DNA of 64,000 nt, taken from Palaemon carinicauda (Eukaryota; Arthropoda; Malacostraca; Decapoda; Palaemonidae). Location: contig NC_090763.1 of the NCBI RefSeq assembly GCF_036898095.1, positions 54,880,383 through 54,944,382 on the forward strand, given 5' to 3'. Positions 1 through 61,326 of this stretch are shown here, piece after piece. The position numbers and the translations under genes were made by a program. Each line of letters begins with the position of its first letter. The stretch's first letter is position 1. The notes beneath the pieces were generated by a model. That model worked only from the letters and a program-made list of their open reading frames with translations. It did not search any database and was not told where the DNA came from.

Positions 1-212
1 TCAAATCCAATTTGATGGAGGTTGTTATATTGAATCCAATTAGATAGGGGTTGTTATATCATCCAATTAGATATGGGTTGTTATATCGAATCCAATTAGA
101 TATGGGTTGTTATATCATCCAATTAGATATGGGTTGTTATATCGAATCCAATTAGATATGAGTTGTTATATCAAATCCAATTAGATATGGGTTGTTATAT
201 CGAATCCAGTTA
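1..212 (+). repeat. 27/29-bp minisatellite at left window edge
   Basis: About seven units of TCCAATTAGATATGGGTTGT plus TATATC, alternating between 27-bp (ATCATCC) and 29-bp (ATCGAATCC) forms. It is cut by the window edge. Confidence 0.9.
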
Positions 213-539
213 TGGCCATATGGGTTGTATCCATGTACCAAAAATTGCTTCGGATATTATAGTTGTTAATATTCAATATAATTTCATTTTTACTGTCAAT
301 GATTTCAAGAGGAATTCTGTTTGGATATCCTTATCTGTTTCAATTCAGATGGAAATTCTAAGGAACCTTGGTCCTATCAGGATATGTTTTCTTATTTGTG
401 TTAAGAAATTTTTGCTTTGTGTCTCTCCCTTTTTCTAAATAACTTTAAAACTTGAAAGGGAAAAATTTCTCTCTAAATTAGAATAAATTTCACGAGTCAA
501 ATTCAGTTATATATGAATTGAATTTTTCCTTCGTATGGT

Positions 540-541
<2 letters not shown>
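213..541. other. AT-rich stretch, nothing recognised
   Basis: The open frame running out of the minisatellite to 438 has no recognisable domain and no coding-like base composition. I see no gene. Confidence 0.6.
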
Positions 542-588
<47 letters not shown>

Positions 589-978
589 CAATCGATGAAA
601 TAAAATAGAAGCTTGAAGTGAACAATGTCTTCCAAAAATAAAATAATTGTCAAGTAAGAGAGAAATACACCATCAAATAGTTCCGCTCAAACTCGTTAGT
701 TTCTTTGGTCGCCGCAACCTCACCATCCTTGTGAGCTAAGGATGCGGGGTTTGGGGGAGCTTATACGTCTATCTGCTGAGTCATCAGCAGCTATTGTCTG
801 TCCCTCCTTGGTCCTAGCTTGGGTGAAGAGGGTGCTTGGGTGCTGATCATATGTATATGGTCAGTCTCTGGGGCATTATTCTATTCGATTGGGCAATGTC
901 ACTGTCCCTTGTCTCTGCCATTCATAAGCTGCCTTTAAACCTTTTAAAATGAAAATAGAATTTTCCCTTTGTATTTTC

Positions 979-1031
<53 letters not shown>

Positions 1032-1077
1032 GAAATCATATGTCCTGGTGTAGGAATTGTTACTCAGATAAAAACAA

Positions 1078-1141
<64 letters not shown>
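542..1141 (+). repeat. Three (CT)n microsatellites
   Basis: Pure (CT)n runs at 542-584, 981-1028 and 1081-1141. The second and third flank 52 bp of unique sequence. SINE copy C lies between the first two. Confidence 0.95.
680..935 (+). mobile_element. SINE copy C, 5'-truncated, unexpanded
   Basis: It matches the body of the SINE at 2470-2805 in opposite orientation (CTCACCATCCTTGTGAGCTA, GCTGAGTCATCAGCAGC, CACTGTCCCTTGTCTCTGCC) and lacks the tRNA-like head. The internal site reads GATCATATGTATATGGTCAG, a short seed rather than a microsatellite. Confidence 0.65.
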
Positions 1142-1143
<2 letters not shown>

Positions 1144-1403
1144 TTAAGCAATAAAACAGAACGGTCGAAAGGCCAATACTGTTCCGCCATCTCTTCAATT
1201 ACTCGAATATCAGATGAATGATTCAGCACGGGACTAGCAATAACAAAAAACTAATCATCTTGCTGAATCGAACAGGGTTTCCATTCAAACCATTTCTCCA
1301 ACCAATTCTAAGTGGAGTTTACGAAAAACAAACACAGCGCCATTCAATTTAGTTTCAACCAATTCTAGTCCATGTTTGGACTGCCAGAATGCCATCATTC
1401 AGC

Positions 1404-1690
1404 AAATATTCAACACATTTCTACTGTTTTCACAAAATATTCAACACATTTCTACTGTTTTCACAAAATATTCACCACATTTCTACTGTTTTCACAAAAT
1501 ATTCAACACATTTTTACTGTTTCCACAAAATATTCAACACATTTCTACTGTTTTCACAAAATATTCAACACATTTCTACTGTTTTCACAAAATATTCAAC
1601 ACATTTCTACTGTTTTCACAAAATATTCAACACATTTCTACTGTTTTCACAAAATATTCAACACATTTCTACTGTTTTCACAAAATCTTA
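1404..1690 (+). repeat. 31-bp minisatellite
   Basis: About nine units of ATTCAACACATTTCTACTGT plus TTTCACAAAAT. Open frames across it in all three phases arise because the unit has few stop codons; they are not genes. Confidence 0.93.
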
Positions 1691-1894
1691 GTATATTTCT
1701 ATTATTATTATTATTATTATTATTACTAACCAAGCTACAACCCTAATTGGAAAAGCAAGATACTATAAGCCCAAGGGCTCCAACAGGGAAAAATAGTCCA
1801 GTGAGGAAAGGAAATAAGGAAATAAATAAATGATGAAGAATTCAACAAATATTCAACACGTTTCTACTGTTTTCACAAAATCCTAGTATATTTC

Positions 1895-1929
<35 letters not shown>

Positions 1930-2045
1930 GCCAAGCTACAACCCTCGTTGGAAAAGCAAGATGCTATAAGCCCAAGGGCTCCAACAGGGAAAAATAGCTC
2001 AGTGAGGAAAGGAAATAAGGAAATACATAAATGATGAAGAATTTC
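1690..2045 (-). mobile_element. TAA-tailed retroposon, duplicated in tandem
   Basis: (TTA)n plus the retroposon 3' end occurs at 1697-1843 and again 195 bp on, at 1892-2045. Between them lies one unit of the neighbouring 31-bp minisatellite (1853-1882), and both copies are preceded by the same TAGTATATTTCTATTA. One insertion followed by a 195-bp duplication explains this better than two insertions. Confidence 0.75.
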
Positions 2046-2059
2046 TAATAATTTTGATG

Positions 2060-2469
2060 GAAAGCAATTTAGTTCAATCAATCTTCAGTCAGCTACTTAC
2101 ATATTAACGCCTCTTAATCAATTTTAAATAATTGTAAAATAATTATTTGGATCCTTTATACATAGAATAAAAGCTGAAAGATAACTGGATTTCGTCCATG
2201 AACGGATAACAAAATGCTGTGTAATATTACGTCTTTTATTCGAGGCTTCGCTTTTGTTTGTCCATGAATACCCCCATATTGTGCGCGTTCCTACCTGAAC
2301 AAAAGAAAGGGAAATTATTCGTGAGGAAGTGTTCAGATTTTCTCCAAGTTTGAAAAGGAAGTGGTTTTAATTCGCTTTTCTAAGAGCGAAGTTTAGATTT
2401 ATTGCGAGAATTTACTTTATTTAGAATCTTTAGATCTTTTGATCACCATCTCTGTTTATCTATCCATGT
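2060..2469. other. AT-rich stretch, nothing recognised
   Basis: Unique-looking sequence between a retroposon and SINE copy A. No exon-like open frame with splice sites was found. Confidence 0.6.
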
Positions 2470-2805
2470 TTAAAGGTTTAAAGGCCGGCTATGAATGGTA
2501 GAGGCAATGCACAGTGACAATGTCCTAGCGGGACAATGCCCTGGAGACTGACCATATATGCATGTGATCAGCGCCCAAGCCCCCTCTCCAACCAAACTAG
2601 GACCAGGGCTGGCCAGGCCATGGCTGCTAATGATTCAGCCGGTAGACCTGAAGTCTCCTCTAACCCCACATCCTTTGCTCACAAGGATGGTGAGGTTGCA
2701 GACACTACAAGAAACTATCGAACTTGAGCAGCTCTCGAACCCAAGTCCGGCAGAACTCCAAGCAGGGACGTTTCCAATAGACCACCACAACCCTTACATA
2801 TACAC
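2470..2805 (-). mobile_element. tRNA-derived SINE, copy A (unexpanded)
   Basis: It shares blocks with 680-935, 4745-5155 and 27228-28295: CATCCTTTGCTCACAAGGAT, ACTACAAGAAACTATCGA and CTGCTAATGATTCAGC. Read on the minus strand, the head at about 2800-2715 resembles a tRNA, with an A-box-like stretch (gtggtctattgga) and a weak B box (gggttcgagag). This copy has only a short CATATATGCATG where copies B and D carry long (AT)n. Confidence 0.65.
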
Positions 2806-2869
2806 GTACTCATATAAGCTTTACTTGGCTAGAATCTACGAACGGGAAACGAATCAGCTTCTTTACTGA

Positions 2870-3454
2870 TAAAATCATAAATGCTCATACCGAAACGGGT
2901 TGTTAGTACCTGGTAATTAATCAACTACGTTGATCCAGTCAGAGGTGAAGGGTGTATAAGGTTGGCCACCATAACCAAAGGAATATACTCTGTAGCCACG
3001 TCATGAAGGACATAAGAAGTATACTTGATTAAAACTTGTTCACATTTTTAGGGTAAGAGTACCTAAAGCTAGTCTTTTAGAGCTGACGCTAATTATCAGC
3101 AGCCGATATCCCTGAAGCTTTTATCTTGCTTTTGATTGGCCGATTCAACTGAGCAGCGCGAGCGTCCGCCAATCAATATTAATTTTGACGGCATCGACTG
3201 TGGATATTAACCGTCAGTTTGAAAAATGCAATAAGAAAGTATAGTTATTAAAAAAGTGATTATTTTATTTTCATTTTTACTTTTAAAATCATCTCAATCT
3301 CAAATCAATAAAACAATAAATGCAAGTACTTTCGTAACAAGCATCATGTGACCATTCCATCACCCAATTTGTAGCCATCTTACTGGCTGACAGGTAGCTA
3401 CGAAGTGAAATCCTAAACTTGATTATATTCCTTGTTAATAAAGGTATCCCTTTC
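2870..3454. other. Unassigned stretch
   Basis: There is no coding signal, and nothing matches elsewhere in the window. GCCAATCA-type motifs near 3135 and 3170 are in opposite orientations. Confidence 0.55.
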
Positions 3455-3710
3455 AGAATGGGGCTACCTTAACTTGGTGAGGGGTTTTGTGTATCACCAT
3501 GATCAACAAAGCTTTACTAGTCATGGCCACCCATACAAGGTTGGTTTGCTATGAGCGATCAGACAAAAGTCTCCCTACATCACCAATCCGCAGTGGTCAG
3601 CGTGGTGATGAAAACGCCCAAACCCCAGATATGACCAAGGATATGTCTGAGGACTTTGTCCTGCAGTGAGCTAGAAATGGCCTCATATGTTGTTGCTGTT
3701 GTTAATAAAG
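3455..3710 (+). repeat. Dispersed repeat, copy 1
   Basis: It shares CACCA(t/a)GATCAACAAAGCT, CAGTGGTCAGC/CACTGGCCAGC, TGGTGATGAAAA and GTCTGAGGACTTTGTCCTGC with 32640-32850, and both end in TTGTTGTTG-type sequence. A non-LTR 3' end is plausible but no protein match is visible. Confidence 0.6.
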
Positions 3711-4433
3711 CTACATGACCCCACAGTTCAGATGAATTTGTAGTAAATCCATCTACGTAAAAACTACAATCCATTATTGCAAACATATTTCGCCTCACAC
3801 GACGTCTTTTCTCCCTCCAGTTGTTGTTGTGTCCTATCGATTTATTCTATTCCCAGGAATAGAAATAACCAGAAAAAACCATTCCCTATTCCCATCTGAC
3901 ATTCCTGGTATTGTAGATAATACTCCACTCCCCTTCTGTCGTATGGAATCCTCTTGTTTTCAAAGAGGAAGGAAAACAGACAAGCTAACGACATCCCCTT
4001 TATAACTCGATGCACTTCCACCCCAGGGTTGCCAGGTTTTCGAAATTAGAAAAGGCCAACTTATAATCAACAGAAGCTTTAAAAGGCCAGATATATAGTA
4101 TTTAAGGCCAACCAATTATAATAAGACCAAACTTAGGGTTTTTGGCATGAAAAAAGACAAACTTGAGGTTTTTTAGCCTAAAAAAGGCCAAACTGGTAAA
4201 CCTGTTCCACCCGTCTCCTCTTTTGACCTTCCAGAAGGGTTATGTCTGACGCTTCTTTTCTCTCTCTCTGCTCTGTTCAGTTCCTTCGAATATGGATTCA
4301 AGCTTAGATAGATTATTGGATTACCTCGTTGTTACTTCTCACCTTCCGTTATTAGAATCCATTACCTTATATGTTTGAAGCAAGGTCCTTCATTTTGGAT
4401 TTTTTGCTTGGTTGTCGCAATGTTGATCATATT
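3711..4433. other. Unassigned stretch with short internal repetition
   Basis: Decayed repeats of AAAAGGCCAA(a/c)CTT-like motifs at about 4040-4200; otherwise nothing recognised. Confidence 0.5.
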
Positions 4434-4437
4434 ATTA

Positions 4438-4497
<60 letters not shown>

Positions 4498-4498
4498 G
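4434..4498 (+). repeat. (TTA)n microsatellite
   Basis: A run of about 21 TTA units. Unlike the other (TTA)n tracts, no retroposon body adjoins it. Confidence 0.95.
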
Positions 4499-4744
4499 TT
4501 TTAGAAATGCATATTTATAAGCTGACATCAGAATACCTAAATCTAAGAAAATGAACGACCATGATGGCCATATTTGTATGCTTCTTTAAGCTAGAGTCCC
4601 AATAAAGGTTAAAACAACAGTATGGTTTAATGTAGATAAACTACACAGTGTAATTAGGACTTTGTGGTGATTACATCTTGGACGTGTTGAAGTTTACTAA
4701 AGGGAAACGTCTCTGCTTGGGGATCAGCTGAACAGGAGATCAAG

Positions 4745-4887
4745 ACCCTCTCAAACTCGATAGTTTCTTGTGGTGTCTGCAACCTCACCATCCTTGGGGA
4801 AGCTTATAGGTCTACTTGGTGAGTCACCAGCAGCCATTGCCTTGCTATCCTAGGTCCTCGCTTGGGTGGAGAAGGGTGTTGTCGCTG

Positions 4888-4964
<77 letters not shown>

Positions 4965-5002
4965 ATATATATGTATATATATATATATATTTATATATAT
5001 AT

Positions 5003-5068
<66 letters not shown>

Positions 5069-5155
5069 GGTAAGTCTCTTCGGTATTGTCTTGCTAGGGC
5101 ATTGTCACTGTCCCTTGTCTCTGCCATTCATGAGTTGCATTTAAAGCCTTTAAAT
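4745..5155 (+). mobile_element. SINE copy D with internal (AT)n expansion
   Basis: The SINE body (CTCGATAGTTTCTTGTGGTG, CACCATCCTTGGGG, CACTGTCCCTTGTCTCTGCC) is split at GATCATAT...ATGGTAAGTCTCT by about 175 bp of (AT)n, ATGT and ACAC repeats at 4888-5066. Compared with copies A and C, the microsatellite sits exactly at the short ATATAT seed of the element. Confidence 0.7.
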
Positions 5156-5261
5156 CTTTGGGTTACTGGAGACTATTCTGATTAAGTTTAACATCCTTGT
5201 CAAAGAGACCATACATTTAAACACGCTACCATATAAGCAAACGCGACTGTGCATTCAATCA

Positions 5262-5385
5262 TTTATTTATTTCCGCATTTCCTTTCCTCACTTAGCTATT
5301 TTTCCCTGTTGGAGCCCTTGGGCTTATAGCATCTTGCTTTTCCAACTAGGGTTGTAGTTTGACTTGTAATAATAATAATAATAAC
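5262..5385 (+). mobile_element. TAA-tailed retroposon, 5'-truncated
   Basis: Only the 3' third remains: CCCTGTTGGAGCCCTTGGGC, TATAGCATCTTGCTTTTCCA and AACTAGGGTTGTAG, ending in (TAA)n at 5367-5383. Confidence 0.7.
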
Positions 5386-5389
5386 AACA

Positions 5390-5816
5390 CATTTGTATTC
5401 AACAAAGATAGAGGATATTCTTCAATTTAGAAGTTCAAGTTTTAAGTAATATTCCTTTTTAGATCATACTCAAAACTATTGGATATATAAAATATGCAAT
5501 GACTATTGTACCTCTTCCTTGAAAAATTAAGTTGATATTTACTCTTTTTATTTCATTCTACTTACGATTCCTCAAGTGATTTATGTTGCTGTGCTTTCTT
5601 ATGTTTGACTGATAGTTAAAATCTAATTCTAATACTTGCAGACTACCTGTATTATCTAGGCGGAAAATTTATTTCATATATTAGACCTTAATGATATTTT
5701 TTTTATTGTTCAGAAGTAGATGAACATCAAAGTTTCTTTTTTAACTTGAATTTTATCGAGGTTATCGATAACTGTCGTCCCTGACTCGTTCCTTTTCTAG
5801 TCTTTCCTACACTTTT
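5390..5816. other. AT-rich stretch, nothing recognised
   Basis: No exon-like frame and no repeat shared within the window. Confidence 0.6.
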
Positions 5817-6165
5817 ATAATTATTATTATTACTTGCTAAGCTACAACCCTAGTTTGAACAACAGGATGCCATAAGGTCAGGGGCTCCAACAGGGAAAAT
5901 AGCTCAGTGAGGAAAGGAAAAGGAAAAATAGAATTTTTAAGAAGAGTAATCCTACTTCCTTCTTTTATATTATTATTATTACTTGCTAAGCTACAACCCT
6001 AGTTTAAAAAAGCAGGATGCTATAAGCCCAAGGGCTCTAACAGGGAAAATAGCCCAGTGAGGAAAGGAAACAAGGAAAAATAAAATATTTTCAGAACAGT
6101 AACATTAAAATAAATATTTCCTATATAAACTATAAAAACTTTAACGAATATAAGGATATTATTTG
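5817..6165 (-). mobile_element. Two minus-strand copies of the TAA-tailed retroposon
   Basis: Two copies lie in tandem, 5817-5925 and 5968-6165, each beginning (on +) in (TTA)n, then GCTAAGCTACAACCCTAGTT and AGGGCTC(c/t)AACAGGGAAAA. The second extends into the longer form (AAATATTTCCTATATAAACT). Confidence 0.7.
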
Positions 6166-6379
6166 CTGTAAAATTGGCCGTTTCATTAATAGCAAACTTT
6201 ATAAATAAACAAAAATGAAGCAGAGTGAGGTGAATGGAGAGAAAACCAAACGATGCTCTTCGTTTGCTATGAAAAGATCCCCCCCCCACCTTTTTTTTTT
6301 CTCACTTCCGAGGAGAGCTCAGAACGCCTTTCTCCCGAGAGAATTTTACAAGACCATAAAAGGCGATTTGTTTTATTTT

Positions 6380-6800
6380 CGCCTCCTTCTTCGTCATCAT
6401 TGTCTTCACCTTCTTCTTCTTTTTCCTCTTCTGCTTCTTCTTCTTCTTCTTCTTCTTGCTTTTCATGACGGAATTCTTTTTCATCTTCTTGCTTTTCATG
6501 TCGATTTTCTTCCTCTTCTTCTTGCTTTTCAAGACGAAATTCTTTTTCTTCTTCTTCTTTTTATTCTTCTTCTTCTTCTTCTTCTTCTTGCTTTTCAAGA
6601 CGAAATTCTTCTTCTTCTTCTTCTTCTTCTTCTTCTTGCTTTTCAAGACGAAATTCATCTTCTTCTTCTTCTTCTTATTGCTTTTCAAGACGAAATTCTT
6701 CTTCTTCTTCTTCTTCTTCTTCTTCTTTTTGCTTTTCAAGACGAAATAATTCTTTTTCTTCTTCTTCTTCTTCTTCTTCTTCTTCTTTCTTGCTATTCAT
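6380..6800 (+). repeat. Compound repeat: (TTC)n alternating with a fixed 20-bp spacer
   Basis: (TTC)n tracts of varying length alternate seven or so times with CTTTTCAAGACGAAATTC (early copies CTTTTCATGACGGAATTC and CTTTTCATGTCGATTTTC). The spacer is conserved while the TTC runs vary. Long Leu- or Lys-rich frames here are composition artefacts. Confidence 0.85.
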
Positions 6801-6989
6801 GACGAAATATTGAACCATCGTCCGCCGTATCCTTTTCTTCCGAAAGAATAATGTTTTTGTTTTTCCCAGTTGCCTAACATCAGTCTGGTGAAAACACCAT
6901 TCGAAGTCAGAAGGTGTGTTTTCTCAAAATGTAGGTTACCAAATACGTTCATTGTTTTCATGACAGCGAGCGAATCCTCATGCTATTAA

Positions 6990-7162
6990 TTGGAAGACAC
7001 AGGCCTACGTGGCCAAGGACTATGAAGCGCGAAGTAGGAGATGATGAATGGAGAAGTATTGATTTAAAAGCTCAAGACAGAGATGACTAGCGAAATCTAA
7101 CCGAGGCTCTTTGCGTCAATGGGCGTAGGAGGAGATGATGATGATGATGATGATGATGATTT
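6990..7162 (+). mobile_element. 3' end of GAT-tailed non-LTR element, plus strand
   Basis: This is the same 3' end as 8693-8965 and 21418-21795, in opposite orientation (GAAGCGCGAAGTAGGAGATG, CTAGCGAAATCTAACC, GCGTCAATGGGCGTAGGAGG). It ends in (GAT)n at 7133-7162. Only the tail is retained. Confidence 0.7.
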
Positions 7163-7401
7163 TATTATCCAAAAATTGAAGAGGAAATTCAAAGACTGTT
7201 ATCGATTATTTGATTAATTTATTAAGCATAGAATTTTATCAATTCAATTGACATCGTTCAGTGATTTCATGTAATCACTGATCCATATTTTTAGGGATTA
7301 CATTTAGTCATTAACGGTCACATTGATTACACGTATTCACTGAAAAGTTCAGTGATTTCATGAAATCACTGATTACATCTTTTCACTGTAACATACATAC
7401 A

Positions 7402-7405
7402 TATA

Positions 7406-7493
<88 letters not shown>

Positions 7494-7785
7494 TTATATA
7501 TATATATTATATATATGTATATATATTATATATACATGTATATATATGTATATATACTATATATATATTATATATATGTATATATATACACTCGTGTATA
7601 TATATATATATATATACATATATATGTATACATATGTGTGTTTCTCCGGTCGCACTCATCGTCCTTTGGGTAGGGGGAGTTGGAGTAGTCATACCCTGGT
7701 GAAAGGGGGTTGCGTGTGCGAGTGTATGCATACATATCTAAATATTTAACCATGATTTTTGACGGGTCGCATACACTAGTGTAAA
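7402..7785 (+). repeat. (AT)n tract followed by a dispersed repeat
   Basis: (AT)n with TATG interruptions (7402-7635) runs into TTTCTCCGGTCGCACTCATC, GAGTAGTCATACCCTGGTGA and GACGGGTCGCATACACTAGT. The same non-simple part follows (AT)n at 28812-29090, and a piece of it follows (AT)n at 25322-25385. Confidence 0.8.
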
Positions 7786-7954
7786 AAAAATACTTCAGTA
7801 AGAAAGAAAGAAAAGAATCAGCCTAAGAAAGAGTAATATAAAGATTTATAGTTTCCTGTAATATACTTTTCATCCGCTCCATTAAGGCTTTTCTGACTTA
7901 GCTGTCCTACTTCTTCAACTTCTTCATATCTAATTAACCTAAAATGTGACCGAA

Positions 7955-7956
<2 letters not shown>

Positions 7957-7990
<34 letters not shown>

Positions 7991-8100
7991 TAGCCAAGCT
8001 ACAACCCTAGTTGGAAAAGCAAGATGCTTTAAGCCCAAGGGCTCCACTAGGGAAAAATAGCTCAGTGAGGAAAGGAAATAAGGAAATAAATAAAGCTTAC
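7957..8100 (-). mobile_element. TAA-tailed retroposon, minus strand
   Basis: (TTA)n at 7957-7990 is followed by AGCCAAGCTACAACCCTAGT and GGGAAAAATAGCTCAGTGAG, the complement of the family's 3' end. Truncated. Confidence 0.7.
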
Positions 8101-8277
8101 ATGCCTCCTTAAAGTAATTTATGATAACAGACGGATAACTAATTCTCTTTAGTTTTTTTTTTTTTTTTTTCATATATCATTTGGACATTATTTTCTTAGG
8201 ATGCTTTCTTGTAGGTTAATGGCCATTTTGGTTTGTACGATGTAAACGTCTATATACTTTGATCATTAATATTTATG

Positions 8278-8352
8278 ATGATAATAATAAAGATTATAGC
8301 AACGACAACAACAACAACAACAATACTACTACTACTACTACTACTACTACTG

Positions 8353-8404
<52 letters not shown>

Positions 8405-8445
8405 GCACCATAGAGTTAATAGCAAAAAAAAAAAAAAAAAAAAAA
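8278..8445 (+). repeat. Trinucleotide repeat cluster
   Basis: Successive AAC, ACT and AAT trinucleotide runs at 8297-8404 end in a 20-odd-bp poly-A at 8424-8446. The Asn, Thr and Ile homopolymer frames are not genes. Confidence 0.92.
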
Positions 8446-8692
8446 ACTATCAAGATAAACCCTTACAATGTGTTGATATTTAGGACGCCAAAATAAAAGA
8501 AGAAAAATGACCGAAGAACAAATTAACCTTAACAACTGAATAATGAATTAACCTTCCATTATCAGAGGCATTATAACAATAACGTATTTTAGATGAGGAA
8601 AAAAAGAGTGAAAGACGAGTGAAGGCAGTAAGCTAAGTAAATCACACTTTATATTACTCTTATTAATACTTAATTTTCCAAACAATAACTAT

Positions 8693-8965
8693 ATCATCAT
8701 CATCATCATCATCATCTCTTAGCCCTATTGACGCAAATGGCCATGATTAGATTTCGCCAGTTGTCTCTGTCTTGAGCCTTTAAATAAATGCTTCTCCGTT
8801 CATCATCTCCTACTTCACGCTTCGTAGTCCTCAGCCATATAGACCTGGGTCTTCCATCTCTTCTAGTGCGTTGTGGAGCCCAGTTGAAAGTTTGGAGAAC
8901 TAATCTCTCTTAGGGAATGCGAAGAGCATGCCCAAACCATCTCCACTCGAGTAATCTCTATCATA
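8693..8965 (-). mobile_element. 3' end of GAT-tailed non-LTR element, minus strand
   Basis: It matches 21418-21795 in the shared blocks TTAGATTTCGCCAGT, CATCATCTCCTACTTCA and GAAGAGCATGCCCAAACCAT. It starts in (ATC)n at 8693-8715, the complement of the GAT tail. No intact coding frame remains. Confidence 0.7.
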
Positions 8966-9027
8966 ACTTACAATCTAATAATTTGTCTTATTTATTTATC
9001 GTAATTTAGTTACTGTTCCTAAAAGAT

Positions 9028-9164
9028 TTTATTTTAATTTTCCATTACTCCTTGTGTAGTTTATTTATTTCCTTATTTCCTTTCCTCACTGGGCTATTTT
9101 TCCCTGTTGGAGCCCTTGGGCATAATTATACCATCCTGCTTTTCCAACTAGGATTGTAGCTTAT

Positions 9165-9209
<45 letters not shown>

Positions 9210-9273
9210 GTAATGATGATAATGGTAATAATAATAATGATAAATGATAATGACAATAATAATATTAAAAATC

Positions 9274-9340
<67 letters not shown>
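9028..9340 (+). mobile_element. TAA-tailed retroposon, 5'-truncated, with long tail
   Basis: The 3' body (CTTTCCTCACTGGGCTATTT, CCCTGTTGGAGCCCTTGGGC) ends in (TAA)n that extends with interruptions from about 9163 to 9340. The tail ends only 17 bp before exon 1, so it lies inside or next to the acceptor region. Confidence 0.75.
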
Positions 9341-9341
<1 letters not shown>

Positions 9342-9356
9342 CTATCTTATCTGCAG

Positions 9357-59984
<50,628 letters not shown>

Positions 59985-60247
59985 AGATGAATTATAGATA
60001 TTAACCAAAATGATGCAAAACGATAGAGAGATTTAACTTATTTAACAAAATGCTGCAAAAAATAGAGATTTTAACTGTTCACTAACGCTGCTTAGAAACT
60101 TATCAAATTATATATGGACGAAAATTATGAAGTTCTAATTGTTTGATCAACTAAGGATAATGGCGAGTCTCGGTCAACAATTAACTGTTTTCACGTTGTG
60201 ATTTTATAAGTCTTGGATGGCACATAATTGCTTCCATGCGCATTATG

Positions 60248-60253
60248 AATAAA
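60248..60253 (+). promoter_or_regulatory. Candidate polyadenylation signal AATAAA
   Basis: A canonical AATAAA hexamer lies 264 bp after the stop codon of the cyclophilin exon. It is the first one downstream of the stop, so the 3' UTR would run from 59985 to roughly 60270. A later AATAAA near 60980 is a possible alternative. Confidence 0.5.
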
Positions 60254-60752
60254 AGAGAAATAGTTATGTTTTTCAACTGGAAACGTAGGGTGCTTTTTAG
60301 TATGATCAGAATCAAAAAAAGATTATTTTTACCTTCGCGGTTGACCGAGTCACCCCATTACCCCTCGGGAGATCGCGTGACTGTAGACCGTTGTTACTTA
60401 GCAGAAATCGTTACATATTTTCAAAACGACTATTAGATTATAGTGTCGAACTTTTTGGGGGGTCGTTAAAATTCCCAATTTATATTTACCTTGCGTAGAA
60501 GTGGATGACTGCGGTCTCCCATTTTAAAAAAAAATAGCGCGCCAAATTTTTGTTTTTGCCTCCTGTCAACAGAACCCATTAGAATTAACGCCAATCCATT
60601 TAAATAGAAATCTGGTCGTCAAACCATTTTTCTAGAGCCTGCAAAACATCTTTCTCTGGGTTTCTGGTTTAAATCAGGTCAGAAACTGTATCTGGAGAGA
60701 TTACATTTGGAGGGGGGTACCACTTGAGTATTGATGTTACCTTTCATTGCTT

Positions 60753-60793
60753 ATCCTAACCTAATCTGACCTTACCTAACCTAACCTAACCTG
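60753..60793 (+). repeat. Short telomere-like CCTAA run
   Basis: CCTAACCTAATCTGACCTTA followed by CCTAACCTAACCTAACC: about five to seven units related to (CCTAA)n, complement of the arthropod telomere repeat TTAGG. It is interstitial and imperfect. Confidence 0.6.
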
Positions 60794-61158
60794 CCGGATC
60801 ACCTTTCACTACCACCGGGTATCCCCAAAGTGCGGTCGACTATTACATATTAATTTACATATTTAGTAACAAATAATAGAAAAAAAATCAGTTTTAAAAT
60901 AATCGAACAACTTCCCAGACTTCTTTCGAAACTTGAAAAAAAAATATGAATGTGATGGGATTTTTCTCTGAGTCTAGATTGAATAAAGCAATCTTTATGC
61001 ACAAGACATCCAGTTAACTAACTCCAATGAACTGTCTGGGATACGCCAGGACAGAACTTTAAGGATTCATACCAAATAAGTGAAAATAAATATACATATA
61101 TACACTATGACAAACATATATTTACGTATATTCATAATATATTTGTACGTATATTTGC

Positions 61159-61159
<1 letters not shown>

Positions 61160-61235
<76 letters not shown>

Positions 61236-61243
61236 TTTATATA

Positions 61244-61323
<80 letters not shown>
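61160..61323 (+). repeat. (AT)n microsatellite downstream of the gene
   Basis: Long (AT)n with two ATGC/ATGT interruptions, flanked by looser AT-rich sequence from 61085. Confidence 0.95.

Positions 61324-61326
<3 letters not shown>

Larger units (their letters stand above)
59985..61084. other. 3' UTR and downstream sequence of the TRIM-cyclophilin gene
   Basis: 59985 to about 60270 is the likely 3' UTR. Beyond it is unassigned sequence containing a GC-richer patch (60330-60390) and the telomere-like run. The open frame at 60236-60436 has no recognisable domain. Confidence 0.55.

Noticed and set aside
2536..2869. Two overlapping open frames that look moderately GC-rich
   Set aside because: They lie wholly within the tRNA-derived SINE that recurs at 680, 4745 and 27228.
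3487..3669. 60-residue open frame
   Set aside because: It falls in a dispersed repeat also present at 32640-32850, where the frame is broken.
1..9356. Missing RING exon and start codon of the TRIM-cyclophilin gene
   Set aside because: I searched for a C-x2-C...C-x-H-x2-C coding stretch with splice sites and found none convincing; it probably lies left of the window.
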